Part shown: positions 1-11,800 of the stretch, in pieces
Numbering within the stretch: the stretch's first letter is position 1
Layout of the letters: the number at the start of each line of letters is the position of its first letter
DNA from: Lamellibrachia satsuma
Taxonomy: Eukaryota > Annelida > Polychaeta > Sabellida > Siboglinidae
Reading direction: 5' to 3'
Assembly (NCBI GenBank): GCA_033239005.1
Contig: BSQZ01000005.1
Location: 6,190,001-6,254,000 of the forward strand
DNA length: 64,000 bases
Translations under genes and position numbers: made by a program
The notes under the pieces: model-generated
Database searches by the model: none
What the model was told of the DNA's origin: nothing
What the model saw: the letters and a program-made list of their open reading frames with translations, nothing else

Positions 1-640
1 GGGCCGAACCCGTCATGGGCCGAACCATCCGGGACCCGGTGAAACAACTTGGGCGCAGTTTTGAAGGTGGCGTCACCTTCCACATCAGTCCACTCACACA
101 GTAGACGCAGATTGTCCTCTGTGGCAAACCCAATAATCCTGTGGTTGTCAAAGGCAAGAAAATCCTTGCCATCTAGCATCTTGGTGTAGTCGCCTTCAAG
201 CCAGATATCTTCTCGTCGAGTGGGCAGATTAGGCAACTGCAGATGCCTTTGCTTGTACAGTCTATGTTTCATGGAGTAGAAGCGTGGAATGTTTGTTAGA
301 AAATCCAAACCACTCAATGTTAGTTTGGCAGCCTTTGCATTGTAGATTTGCTGGACTGGGATGAGGCGCTCCTCGCGAGCACATTTCCACATGGCAGAGA
401 TGGCCTTCATTACCTCACACTGGGCCACATCAGGAGGGCGGTCACGCTCACCACTTTGTAAAGACACCAACCAGCCTCATTGGTTGTCAGTGTTGACTTG
501 CATTTAACGTCATATCTGGCACGCACTCAGTACTTGTTGCCATTTGGCCCAGTACACCTACACTGGAGCCTGTAGCCTCTGTACATGGCAGAAGGCTTCC
601 CATATATGCTTGTTGCAAATTTGACCACATCCATTTTCAA
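1..640 (-). pseudogene. degraded MULE-type transposase fragment with FLYWCH-like N-terminus
   Basis: Read on the minus strand, about 620 down to 480 resembles a FLYWCH zinc-finger segment (NKYxVRARYDVKC) with a TGA at 527-529 where tryptophan is expected. After a frame change near 480, the reading continues through CEVMKAISAMWKCAREERL, IPRFYSMKHRLYKQRHLQLP and DFLAFDNHRIIGFATEDNLR to FKTAPKLFHRV at the window edge. That order (FLYWCH, spacer, start of the DDE domain) is typical of Mutator-like transposases of marine invertebrates. Stop and frameshift indicate a dead copy; the catalytic part would lie left of the window. Confidence 0.7.
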
Positions 641-1686
641 TAATATTACGTAGACAAAGTGTTCTCGGTGATGCTAAACATAGAATGAATCATGGTGAAA
701 ATGTCTCAACTTATAGCCACTACTTCAAAGAAGCCATGTACAATACTGCCAGTTACGTGGATCTTGGTAAAACCATTAATGCTTGTATCCACATACAAAG
801 AAATTAATGCTCCCCCTCAGCTGGCTAATTACTGGCTAATTCCAAAAATAGCCCTAACAGAACTAGTAAACACCAGACTCGACTCCATTCAGTGTCAGGG
901 ATGCTACAAAACTCAGACATTCCCTGAATGGAGGACATTGTCACTATCAGCTGGTCATTGTAGCCAGCCACCAGCCAGTGGTCCTGCACTGGCAACTATG
1001 ACAACTCTGTGTCAATAGGTGTATTGTATTGCCAAGCCACCACAGTTGTATTGTTAGCCAGGCTCCTGGTGAGATAATGGACTTGGAGTTGTTTCAAGAT
1101 CTCTATCAAGTCTTTGATGTGGGCTGCGACTTAGTGTTGCTCTGTGTGGTGTCTTCAAGAGATACAGCATCAGTCTCACTAAAAAAAAAGAGAAAGGACA
1201 AAGCAAACAGAAAACAGGTCACCAAAATGTTATTGTTTAATTAAATCTAACACTGAATTAATGTAAACAATACTTAATTTTTTGGTAAGTTCACACGGTA
1301 CTGTAAATAATACAAATAATGTAAACATTTATTGTTTTGTATACAGTGTTACAAACTTATGTAAGTCTAAGTTTTAGAAGTTCATGTTTTGAAGCAGAAG
1401 TTCTTTTTAATGCTCAGTAGTACTTTAAATGTGGGGTAGGTATAATTAGCAGGTCCCAAGCCGTAAAATCATTTCAGTTTTTATACACATTTTTAGAATT
1501 GCCATGTGCAAATAGTCTGATTTGTTAGAAGAGCACCTACTTCAGATTATGTTGTCAATTTGTATGCAATTTACCAACTTAACATATATAATTTTTAAAT
1601 TGAATAAATTTTGAAAAGGAATGTAGAGGTGCCAAAAACTTGAGATATGAATGGCGGCAGTATTTTACACAGTAAAAGTAAGTTCT
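641..1686. other. unassigned sequence, nothing recognised
   Basis: AT-rich sequence with only short frames showing no family resemblance. It is either upstream of the visible p190RhoGAP exons or part of one of its introns. Confidence 0.4.
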
Positions 1687-1960
1687 TATATTACACGGTA
1701 TCCATTCCTTGGGACTGCTCAAAGCGCTTTACACTTCACCCCTGGCAGACCTGTTCATTCCAAGGCCATTTCAACGTCTCTGGGAAGCATTAAGCCAACC
1801 TGCAATTACTGCGCGAAGACTATTCATTCACATATCTACCACTGTCTGTATTGCCAGGTACTCATTTATACAGCTGAGTGAACTGTGGCAACCTGGGGTG
1901 GTCAAACTTGCCAAAGGTTCGAAGCGACTGCAGTGGGATTTTAAACTGGGTTCTCTTGAC
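1687..1960 (-). repeat. dispersed SINE-like repeat copy
   Basis: The left part, read on the minus strand, matches the body seen at 19800-19990 and 34425-34505 (key words GGTCTGCCAGGGGGTGAAGTG and a downstream GGACTGGATxCTG). The right part (about 1815-1920) matches 45690-45815 and 49345-49420. Pieces of one family therefore recur in several introns and in both orientations. Confidence 0.65.
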
Positions 1961-2140
1961 TGAGAGTCCGGCATTATAACTGGTATGCTATCGCACCCCA
2001 CACAGTATGAATGCAGCAGAGTCTGTAAACATGAAGTAATATTTTATTATGATATTTGTTTTACTGTGTACAGCACCATAGATTATCAATGTATATATCT
2101 GGGGCTATATCAATTAATATACATTGATGTTTCTGCACAG

Positions 2141-2837
2141 GTTTGGAGCATGAGTACGAACAGAGGTTGCTGCCAGATGGTCGCCTGTCCATCGATGGCT
2201 TCCTGTGTGTCTTCAGCGTCGCCGCAACGAGATGTAACATGTCAAGTCATGACATGTTGGAGGTCGAGCGTCAGGTCGACTACAACTGTCGCATCCTCAG
2301 CAATCTTGTAAAGACAAAGAAACCCGTAGTGTTGGTGACGTCAAAGAATGACAGTGGCAGTGACTCCCTGTGTCGCGGCGCCGAACGTCTCATCACACGC
2401 AAGGAGTTCAAGAATGCAAACATCCCAATTGTCGAGACGTCGTCACATCACAACATCAATGTGGAGCTGGCGTTTCTGACATTGGCACACCTTATCGATC
2501 GCACCAAGGGGCGACCGAAGACTGTGTCATATGCCGAGGCAGCTCGTACACGTCTGGAGTTGCTCGATGTGGCGAAGGAGGCATTCCGTAATCTGCTGCG
2601 CATGCATGTCGTCGACTACAAGGCGTCGTGGTTGTCCGTCCATAAGAAGCTGCAACGTAACCCGGACTATATACATTTTGTAGAGAAAGTCGGCTCCGAT
2701 CAGGCCCGCATCCTGTTTCGGAAGCATGTCGCACAGCTGAAGGAGGAGATCATTCAGCGCAAACAGGAGATGTACCTGGAGCGCTTGCAGACAGTACTTC
2801 CTGAGATACTACCGGATCTGTCTGTGATAGCAGACAG
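2141..2837 (+). CDS. ARHGAP35: p190RhoGAP exon: second half of GTPase domain and FF1
   Basis: Acceptor TTCTGCACAG, donor CAGACAG/GTAAGA. Starts with two bases of a split codon. LPDGRLSIDGFLCVF, the G4-like VLVTSKND and the G5-like ETSSHHNINVELAF match the N-terminal GTPase of p190. WLSVHKKLQRNPDY begins FF1. Confidence 0.92.
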
Positions 2838-5800
2838 GTAAGATTCTGCGTCTCCCTGGACGCGGCATCTCATTCGTCATGATGTAGTTGGAGTTATGTC
2901 TTAACATACAGCAGGGTTATCATTATTGTAAATTCGTGAAATGTTTTATTAAAAAATGTGAAGTCAGGTGAAACAGACATAAAACAGACAAACAGTCACC
3001 AGGTAAAAGCACATAGCAGATTGAGAAACAGTAACATGGTAGAAATGACAAAAGAAATATCCCAAATATGGCTAGAGACAGGCAAAAACTTTCATCTCTG
3101 CAAACATACACAATTATTTTAGAAAGACTAGCAGACAGTCTTGTGGAGCCTTGGGTTGGGAAAGTGTGGCACTGACAGTTAACACAGAAAAATAGTAACG
3201 TGACCCATATCAGTGGTAGCATAGCATTGGAAATCATTGTATGCATTCGTGTCATGCTGCAGAGATTGGTTGAATGTGTCACATTCACATTCATGTTGTG
3301 CATTGCAGAAGTTGGCCGAGCGTGTGTCGATGGCTCCAGCGACAGGATGTCTTTGATCAGCTGTTTGTTGTGACAAGTGAAGAGTTACCCTGGCATTGCA
3401 GTGACCTGATTGACAGCGATGACCCACGGATACCCTTTGACCTGCTCGATTGCCCGGCAGCCGAGACGTGTTTCCGCAACCATGTGAACGCGTTGCGGGC
3501 GGAGCAGAAGCGTACGGAGTAAGTTAGACACTTGACCCGTTGACCATTCACTAGAAACTTGCAATCTCCAATAGTAATGGCATCATGTTAAATAAATAGC
3601 AAGCTATTTGATGCTAACACTATTAGTCAGACAATCAAATGAAAGCTACTTAAATGTGTGCATAATGTTTGTGTTAAATGTGTACATAATGTTTGTGTTA
3701 AATGTGTACATAATGTTTGCATTAAAAATTCAGAACACTTAAAATAAAAAATTTAACACTAATGAATATCACTGCCAGTGATATTGGTGTTACATTCCAT
3801 ACACCTCACATCTGTTAATGAGGTTATATTGGCACAGTGAAGTTTTGAAGTTGACTTTTTGGGACTGCATCTAGATGCCATCTCTAACAGTTTACCTGTA
3901 AGTCTTACAGATTTTCTTAAATTTGACGGTTTTACATGCATAGGAGATATTCCTTACTAGTTTGTGCATTTTGAACAACGACCTGGGTTTGTCTAATGGG
4001 ATACGACCTGGGTTTGTCTAACAGGATATGACCTGGGTTTATCTAATGGGATGCGACCTGGGTTTGTCTAATGGGATGCGACCTGGGTTTGTCTAATGGG
4101 ATGCGACCTGGGTTTGTCTAATGCCATGGGATACAAATTACAGATCACCAGTTCAAAATTTGTCTGAAGAACGACTCTTTTGAATATTCAGCTGTGTTAG
4201 TTAGCTGTACTGAAGTCCAATAGACATATCCCAGTTTGCGCTGCGAGGTCCTTTTTTAACATGTGCAGCAAACCAGCAGATGTAGATAATCATATGGGTT
4301 CATGTTTGGTGTTGCGGATTTCTGTCACCTGTCTTACAGCCCTGGTTGACCTTGCTGGTAAAACTATACTTTGGTCCTGGTGTCTTGACTGTTTGTATGA
4401 GGTGAACCTGTGTGATGTCGATCCTTGTAGACTCCAGCGTCAGTTCAAGCAACTCCTCGTGGACAAATCTGCCAGTGACAGTGTGTGTGCCGGCCAGTCA
4501 CTCAGCGAAGTCGTTATGTACCTCCTCAGTAGAGAGTGCTTCAGCACACTCTCAGAGGATGACAAGCACACCATCTATGAACAGCACCAGAGGGAGCTGC
4601 GAGAGGTCGCGAAGCAAAACTTCATCGAACTGCAGCTTGAGAAGGTGGAACTATTTGCAAAGTATCGCCATGGCAACAGGCAGGTGACGAGAGAAGATCT
4701 GCTGGAAATAAATGAGGCATTGTCAAGCGATCGGCGGTAGGTGGAAATGGTTGTGTGATTGTTGTTGGTTGAAAATGATATTTTGGTGTGGTTGCCAAGT
4801 GACCTTTGGAGAGGGCATGCATTATCAGTGCTGATCACTAGGAAACATCCCAGAACATTTTTGGAAGAGTTGGCTTTGTAAGATCCATTAAAGGAAATTA
4901 TTCATAACAAATCTTTGGAGATTGAATTTGTGTTATAATTAATATAGCTCTGGATTCCTCAATGTAGGTTGAAAAATGTCATTGTGACTGGGGTTTAGAG
5001 TACAAAATATTGTTACGAATGTGTCACATATTGTGGTGATGTCCCACTGTAGTTATCTGTTTCAGTTTTCCGCTAGTGCACTGTGCAGCTTTAATTGTCA
5101 GTTGTTAATGAGAAAGCCTGACGTGAAGGGCTGACATGTTGTGTTGCTGTATGTGACAGATACAAAGCCCTGGACAGGCTGAGGGAGGACCGGGAGGTGT
5201 TGCTGCTGAATCACCTTGGGTTCATGGAACGACCTTCACGGGAACGCTGCCCATTCCGGGAGAAATGTGCCGAGTGTCTCATTGAACAAATCATACACTG
5301 CAAAGTGCACAGGTAGGATAGTAATAACAACAAAAGTATTTCTATAGAACCCGATCAATCAAGATTGCTCTCGGGTGCTTTACATTCATGCAATCATAAC
5401 TTATTAAAATTTTATTAATTATATTAAAAATAAATATATTAATTATATAAAAATTCATATATTGTGTTATGCCCTTATATACTGTGTTAGTTTTAACTGA
5501 ATTAGTACAGGTTCTGAGAAGAATGTGTGATCCAATACATTTTACTAGATTATATATGTCATGGTTATATTTATATGATGCCATGCCCTAAAAATAATTT
5601 AATTGCATTAAAATATATATTTTATGCCCAGTTACATGGATGACAGGTGTTTAAATGGGCATGGTTAGGTGGATGTGGCCTGTCACATAAGTGGGCGTGG
5701 AATTACTTTCTACTTTGCAAGTGGGTGTGGCTTTTCACGTTTGTGGGCGTGGTGTGCCTGCCTATTTTGTAGGTGAGTGTGGCTAAGATCAAAGTGTACG

Positions 5801-8800
5801 TTGATGATACTGAGACATTTGTTTATGCAGGCCGCAGTCATGGAATCAACATGCGCAGTTCTATCTTGGTGTCGCCAACACACAACTCAGTCTAGTTCTG
5901 CTTGGCACAGATGGTCTTGCCAACCAGCTGGTCAATGAAATCAGGGTGAGTCTGTCAACCCTAGGGCAGCTGGGGCAGGAAATTAGGGTTGTCTTTATAC
6001 TGGTTAAATTTCACCAATATACCCAAGTTATCCTGACATGCCAAATGCATGTTTTAGTTTGTATTTTAATTCGTACTTGTTCACAAAGTAGTACTCAAAG
6101 TATACATATTTTTATTTTGGCATAATTAAATATTTTATATCTTCTATATTATCAGATTATACCTGTAATAAATTCAGTATTGTAAAAAAAATTGTGCGTA
6201 TCAAGTGTAAAACGTTGAATCGGCATTTGCCTATTTCTGCTGCAGATGCAGTGTTCTGATGATAAGTACATGCTGGACGGACAAGTGTATAGTTTAGATT
6301 ATCGACCTATAGAGGGCGATGTTAGTCTACCACAGAATGTATTCCATGCTCCATCATTCATACCTCAAGGTAAGTACGTATGGCATTTGTTAAAATATGT
6401 ATTTATCATAACGGATACAAAGCATTTTTACTTTACAATGATTTTGATGTATCATGGTTCAAACAATTTTTTTTACGTATTGGTAAAAGGCCAACACTGT
6501 GAAAACGTACGTTAAACATAGCCAGGATACTGTACTATAAAATATGTAGGGATTCAGTGGAATATGTATACCTTATAATGTCTTTAACATACATTGGAAC
6601 TTAGCCTGTTAGTGTTAGGTCAGTAGGAAACGATATAATGTTGCCGTCATCTGAAGACTTATCCTTTTAACTGTGCTTTCCCTCATTAGCTCCCTAGCGT
6701 ATTCATCCATATGTTGACAACATGAACATTGTATACTGATTTTAAGATTGCTTAACCCTTGGGTTTTGGATACCACAATGCTGAGCTTCATATACATTTA
6801 TCATAGAATCAACATAAACATGAGATGTTTATTTGCGTGCAGGTTGCTTCTGTGTGTACAACTCGTTGCCGACCCTAGAATACCTGCGCAGCAGTCTGGA
6901 GATGACCCTCATCTCAGACCTGGAGCAAGACAACCCTGTGCCCTACCAGGGTCTGCCCACTGTCATCATCCTTGCCCACAACCCCAACCTGACAGAGAAG
7001 GGTCTGATGGTGCTACGGGAGGAGGGACAGAACCTCTGTGACCGGTCAGTGGCAACTGTCCAGTTAGGTGACTGGGATGACAGGCAGATGTGTCACCAAA
7101 TACTTGTCACCAAACATGTGTCACCAAACACTTGTGTTAGAGTCCATGTGTCAAATACTGGTTTTAGAGTATTTATTAGTTTTCTAAAAAAATATTTTTA
7201 TTCATATTGAAATATTGTAAGATTTTTGAATAATAATAATAAGATTTTTATTTCCAACAATCAAGTATGTCCATGGAAGAGTATTCTTCAGGGTTCGCAC
7301 AATCTTGAAAAGGCCTTGAATTTGAAGGTGTCTCTTGAAAAGGCCTTGAATTTGAAGGTGTCTCTTGAAAAGGCCTTAAATTTGAAAATTGACCAAATGC
7401 CCTGAAAGGCCCTTGAATTTTGCCTAAATTAACAGGGTGCTCATTACTCAATGTCTGACCGCCTGGGGTGGTGAAATACGATGTTGGGCTAGTGATTATG
7501 CCCAGACGCCCGCCTAGTCGAACCAGTGCATTTTCTGACTGTTTTCACGGTTCCCGCTCTTTTCGCTGTCCCTCATGCGATGTCAGCCTTATTACACTAA
7601 GCCACACGGTTTTGTTTATATTTGGTGTTTCCGGACATGTGCTTTTGTTGACATCCATTTCGTAAAACGCTTTGTGATTGGTTAAAAATTTAAGAACAAC
7701 GAATCAAAACAATGCTTTCTGTAGACTGCGCATTATTGACACATTTGCCAGTTTGGCGCATCTATTGTGTTTGACTAGGCATGCATGCAGTGAACAAGTA
7801 ATGGGAAAGACCATATTCAATTTGAACTGGTTGACCCAGTATGGGTGGGTGAGAGAATGTAAAGATGATCCTCACAAAGCGAAATGTTTCGCGTGTCGGA
7901 AAATCATTGATTTGGAGAAGATGGGCAAAAATGTGTTGAAATCACATATGAAGAGCACGAAACACAAATTGAACAATGAAATGTTGGAGGGTTCATCGAA
8001 CATGCATCTCTTCACCACTACAAGTTCCTCGACGGGTATCAAATTCAAAAATTATCCTAAATGCGAAACATTGGCAAATCACTCATCCGCAGATTTGACA
8101 GCACCATGCGATATGGCAGTGCCTGTTGACATTTTGAACATTGAACCGCCGTAGCCTTCGACCAGTACTGATGTCAAACCAAGCAGGAATTCAATGCTGC
8201 ATTTTGCCGTACGGAATGACGTCTTTGAAGCTGAGATTGTTTGAACGTTTAAAACTGTCACTGATCATATGTCATATAGATCAAACGAAAATGTTGCCCA
8301 ACTATTTTGCAAAATGTTTCCGGATAGTGCTATTGCACAGAAGTTTTCTTGTGGGGAGAAGAAAACAGCCTATTTGTGTGTATTTGGAATCCCACCGTAC
8401 CTGAAGGATTTAATATTGACAAAGGTCAAAGGACAAGGTCCTTTTGTTGTGTCATTTGACGAAAGCCTCGACAAGAAAAGCCAGAAGAAGCAGACATTCA
8501 CATCCGTTTCTGGGGAGAAGGGAGCAAAGTCATCACACGCTATTTTGGTTCGCAATTTCTAGGTAAGTACATTGGCTGAACTGATTAATACGTTTTCAAT
8601 ACAAATGTTTTTTTTCCGCAAAATAATAATTGATAATACTAATAAATATAATAAATTCATACAATAATTATTATAGCACAAATATGTTTGCCGAGTTTGA
8701 GTGACGTTGGAATACAAAAGTTATACGATTAAGCAGTGATATAGTTGGAATTCCAAAGTAATATTAATATGTTGTCCTAATTTTCTGTTAACACAATATT

Positions 8801-11800
8801 TTCACAATTTCGATCGGTCAAATACTTGTACATTAAATAACAGTGACAGGGCAAAATATGTGTTATAATATTATTAGGTGCCCCATGTGATTGATACTAT
8901 TAGTATTACACTGTCAAATACACTACAGTTAATTGTAATTAATCTTTAATGAATATGACTACCAGTGTCCTCACTACCCCTTGTAGCATGGTGAAATAAA
9001 ATAAAAAATAAATAATTATTTGTATAATAAAAAAGTAAATAGTAAGCCCGAACATATACACTCATTTCTTTTTAAAACTTTATAAATAGCATGCTAATGC
9101 AGGTCTATTAATTTTCCAGGACATGCCAAGGCAGTGGACATGATGGACCATTTTAGAGCAGGGGTTCTAGAATATGGATTGGATGTCAAGCAAGTGGTCC
9201 AAATCAGCATGGATGGACCCAACGTCAATTGGGCATGTATTGACCTGATGAAGAAGACATTGTCAGACAATTTCTATTCAACTTTAATCAACATTGGATC
9301 CTGTGGGCTGCACATTGTGCAAAACAGTTTCAAAACTGGCGTCACCTCATCAGGATGGATGGTCAGTGACTTCCTGTCATCACTCTACTACCTGTTCAAA
9401 GATTCACCAGCAAAACTAGAAGATTATGTGAAAACCAGTGGGAGTTCTCGTATGCCAATGAAATTTGTGAGCCATAGGTGGCTGGAGAATGTGCCTGTTT
9501 GTACCAGAGCTCTGCAGATCCTGCCAAACATCAAAGCCTACGTGAAAGCTGTCAATGAAAAAACAGTCCCCATACTGTCAAACAAGTCACACAAGGTTGT
9601 GGCTACAGCACTCCAGGACAAACTGTTGTCACCAAAGCTACACTTCTTCAAGTGCATAGCTTCAGGCATTTCTGTCCATCTACCAGACAGACAGACCAAT
9701 GGTGTGCTTCTTGTCACAGGACTTGAGTGTCATGGTCAGGGCTCTCATGAGACGGTTCATTCAGAGTGACAAGATCACCCCAGACATCTCTGATTACAAT
9801 CTAGCTAGCATTGCAAGTGACCATGCCAATCATTTGACCTACAAGAAGGTCGATGTGAGATTTCTCACCGAAATGCATTTGAAGGAAGCATCCAAGGCTG
9901 GAGTGAGCGACAGGCAACTGATGGAATTCAAACTCCAGTGCAAGGACTTCATCAGTGTCGTGGTGAAGAAAGTCTTGTTCAAGTGCCCAATTGTGTATTT
10001 GTTGGTGAGGAATCTCTCATGCCTGAGCCCAAAAGAAATGGCAACCAACCCAGATGCTGCCAAAACCAAGTTCAAGAAAGAGATAGCACTGCTTTCCAGC
10101 AACCAAAGGGTGAAGGATGATGATTGTGACCAGATCATTCAACAGTATGCTGCATTTGTAGACAGCATTCCTGCCTTTTGGTTCAGAGAAATTCATGAAC
10201 TTCACCCACACTTCAGAACATGACCGAGTGGATGAGCTGCTGCTGATGTACATGGGTCCTGATGAGTCCTATACAAAGCTTGTCGGTGAAGCTCTTGCTG
10301 GTCCTCTCTCATGGCCAAGCTTGTTGGTGTGGTGAAGCTCTTGCTGGTCCTCTCTCATGGCCAAGCTTGTTGGTGTGGTGAAGCTCTTGCTGGTCCTCTC
10401 TCATGGCCAAGCTTGTCGGGGTGGTGAAGCTCTTTCTGGTCCTCTCTCATGGCCAAGCTTGTTGGTGTGGTGAAGCTCTTGCTGGTCCTCTCTCATGGCC
10501 AAGCTTGTTGGTGTGGTGAAGCTCTTGCTGGTCCTCTCTCGTGGCCAAGCTTGTTGGTGTGGTGAAGCTCTTGCTGGTCCTCTCTCATGGCCAAGCTTCT
10601 GTTGAAAGAGGATTTTCAGTCAACAAGGAAATCGAAATTTAAAATTTTAAAGAACCGTCCTTGGTGGCACAAAGACTGATTTGTGATCATGTGAAAACTG
10701 TTGATGGTCTATTGAACATCGATATCAGCAAGCCACTACTTGTGTCTGCAGGCATGGCGAGGCAGCGGTACGACAAGGGAGGACGAAAGGGAAAAAAAGA
10801 AAACTGACCAGGAGCAGAAGAGAAGAACTAAGACGAAGAAGAGATGAACTCAAGACGAAGAAGAGATGAACTCAAGACGAAGAAGAGATGAACTCAAGAC
10901 GAAGAAGAGATGAACTCAAGACAAAGAAGAGATGAACTCAAGACGAAGAAGAGAAGAACTCAAGACGAAGAATAGATGAACTCAAGACGAAGAAGAGATG
11001 AACTCAAGACGAAGAAGAGATGAACTCAAGACGAAGAAGAGATGAACTCAAGACGGAGAAGAGAAGAACTCAAGACGAAGAAGAGATGAACTCAAGACGA
11101 AGAAGAGATGAACTCAAGACGAAGAAGAGATGAACTCAAGACGAAGAAGAGATGAACTCAAGACGAAGAAGAGATGAATTCAAGACAAAGAAGAGATGGA
11201 CTCAAGACGAAGAAGAGATGAACTCAAGACGAAGAAGAGGAGGCTCATCTCTTAAATCGTCAGCCTGACAGAGTCTGCTAATGAATGGGCTGGCAAGGCA
11301 GAGTCGGTTGGGAACTTGAATTTCATCTGCAAATCAAATGCTCTCAGAAAGAGTGCAAAGCAAAAAGTTGAAGCTATGAAGACCATAGATGAGAAGTTAG
11401 AAGCCAAAATGCAGGGCCTCAAAAAGTGTTGAATACTGTCAAAATTGAAGTAGCATGTGAACTATTGTGATCTATTGTGAACTCGACAAACTGATCATTG
11501 TTTTTTTTGCAAATTCTGTTGACAACAGTCTATGTTGAATGACCATGTGTATGGCTTATTAAGTAGTCTAGGACATGTGTTAAGTATCTAAAAAAGGTTA
11601 GTTCCCTAGTTGTTTCCATTGCTTTATAACAATAGCGCACAGAAACCTGGTGAAGTAAGACCATGAAGAGTTGACGTATATAACAGTGTATATAATGTCA
11701 TATTTTTGGGCCTTAAAAATTTTATTTCTGACTTGAAAAGGCCCTAAAAAGCCCTTAAATTTAGTTGCTGAAAATCTGTAAGAACCCTATTATTCTAGTA

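Larger units (their letters stand above)
7801..11432 (+). pseudogene. hAT transposase pseudogene (zinc finger, RNase-H fold, C-terminal dimerisation domain)
   Basis: ATG at 7801 opens MGKTIFNLNWLTQYGWV and a zinc finger (KAKCFACRKIIDL ... LKSHMKSTKHK). Catalytic-domain landmarks: FVVSFDESLDKKSQKK and VVQISMDGPNVNWACIDLMK; the C-terminus has SHGQASVERGFSVNKE, the hAT dimerisation motif. In-frame stops at 8152-8154 and 8242-8244, a frameshift near 8495 (HIRFWGEGSKVITRYFGSQF is in another frame), one near 9690 and one near 10205 show inactivation. An intron 8562-9119 (CTAG/GTAAGT ... TTTCCAG) joins QFLG to HAKAVDMMDHF. The tail, around ANEWAGKAESVGNLNFICK, is conserved in this transposase type and ends at TGA 11430-11432. 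Two minisatellites have expanded within it. Confidence 0.85.
7289..11789 (+). mobile_element. hAT DNA transposon, 4.5 kb, in a p190RhoGAP intron
   Basis: The left end CAGGGTTCGCACA and the reverse complement of the right end TAGGGTTCTTACA form short imperfect terminal inverted repeats of hAT type, flanked by an 8-bp duplication. Subterminal repeats with the word CTTGAAAAGGCC occur at 7304-7395 and 11733-11746. Inside is a transposase gene with a TTF/BED-type zinc finger and a spliced intron, broken by stops and frameshifts. The host gene frame is unaffected because the insertion is intronic. Confidence 0.85.

Noticed and set aside
692..1244. Small frames of 71-108 codons as genes
   Set aside because: No domain, splice or composition support.
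2923..3303. 126-codon minus-strand frame with hydrophobic stretches
   Set aside because: Lies in a p190RhoGAP intron, no family resemblance; hydrophobicity is expected from AT-rich sequence.
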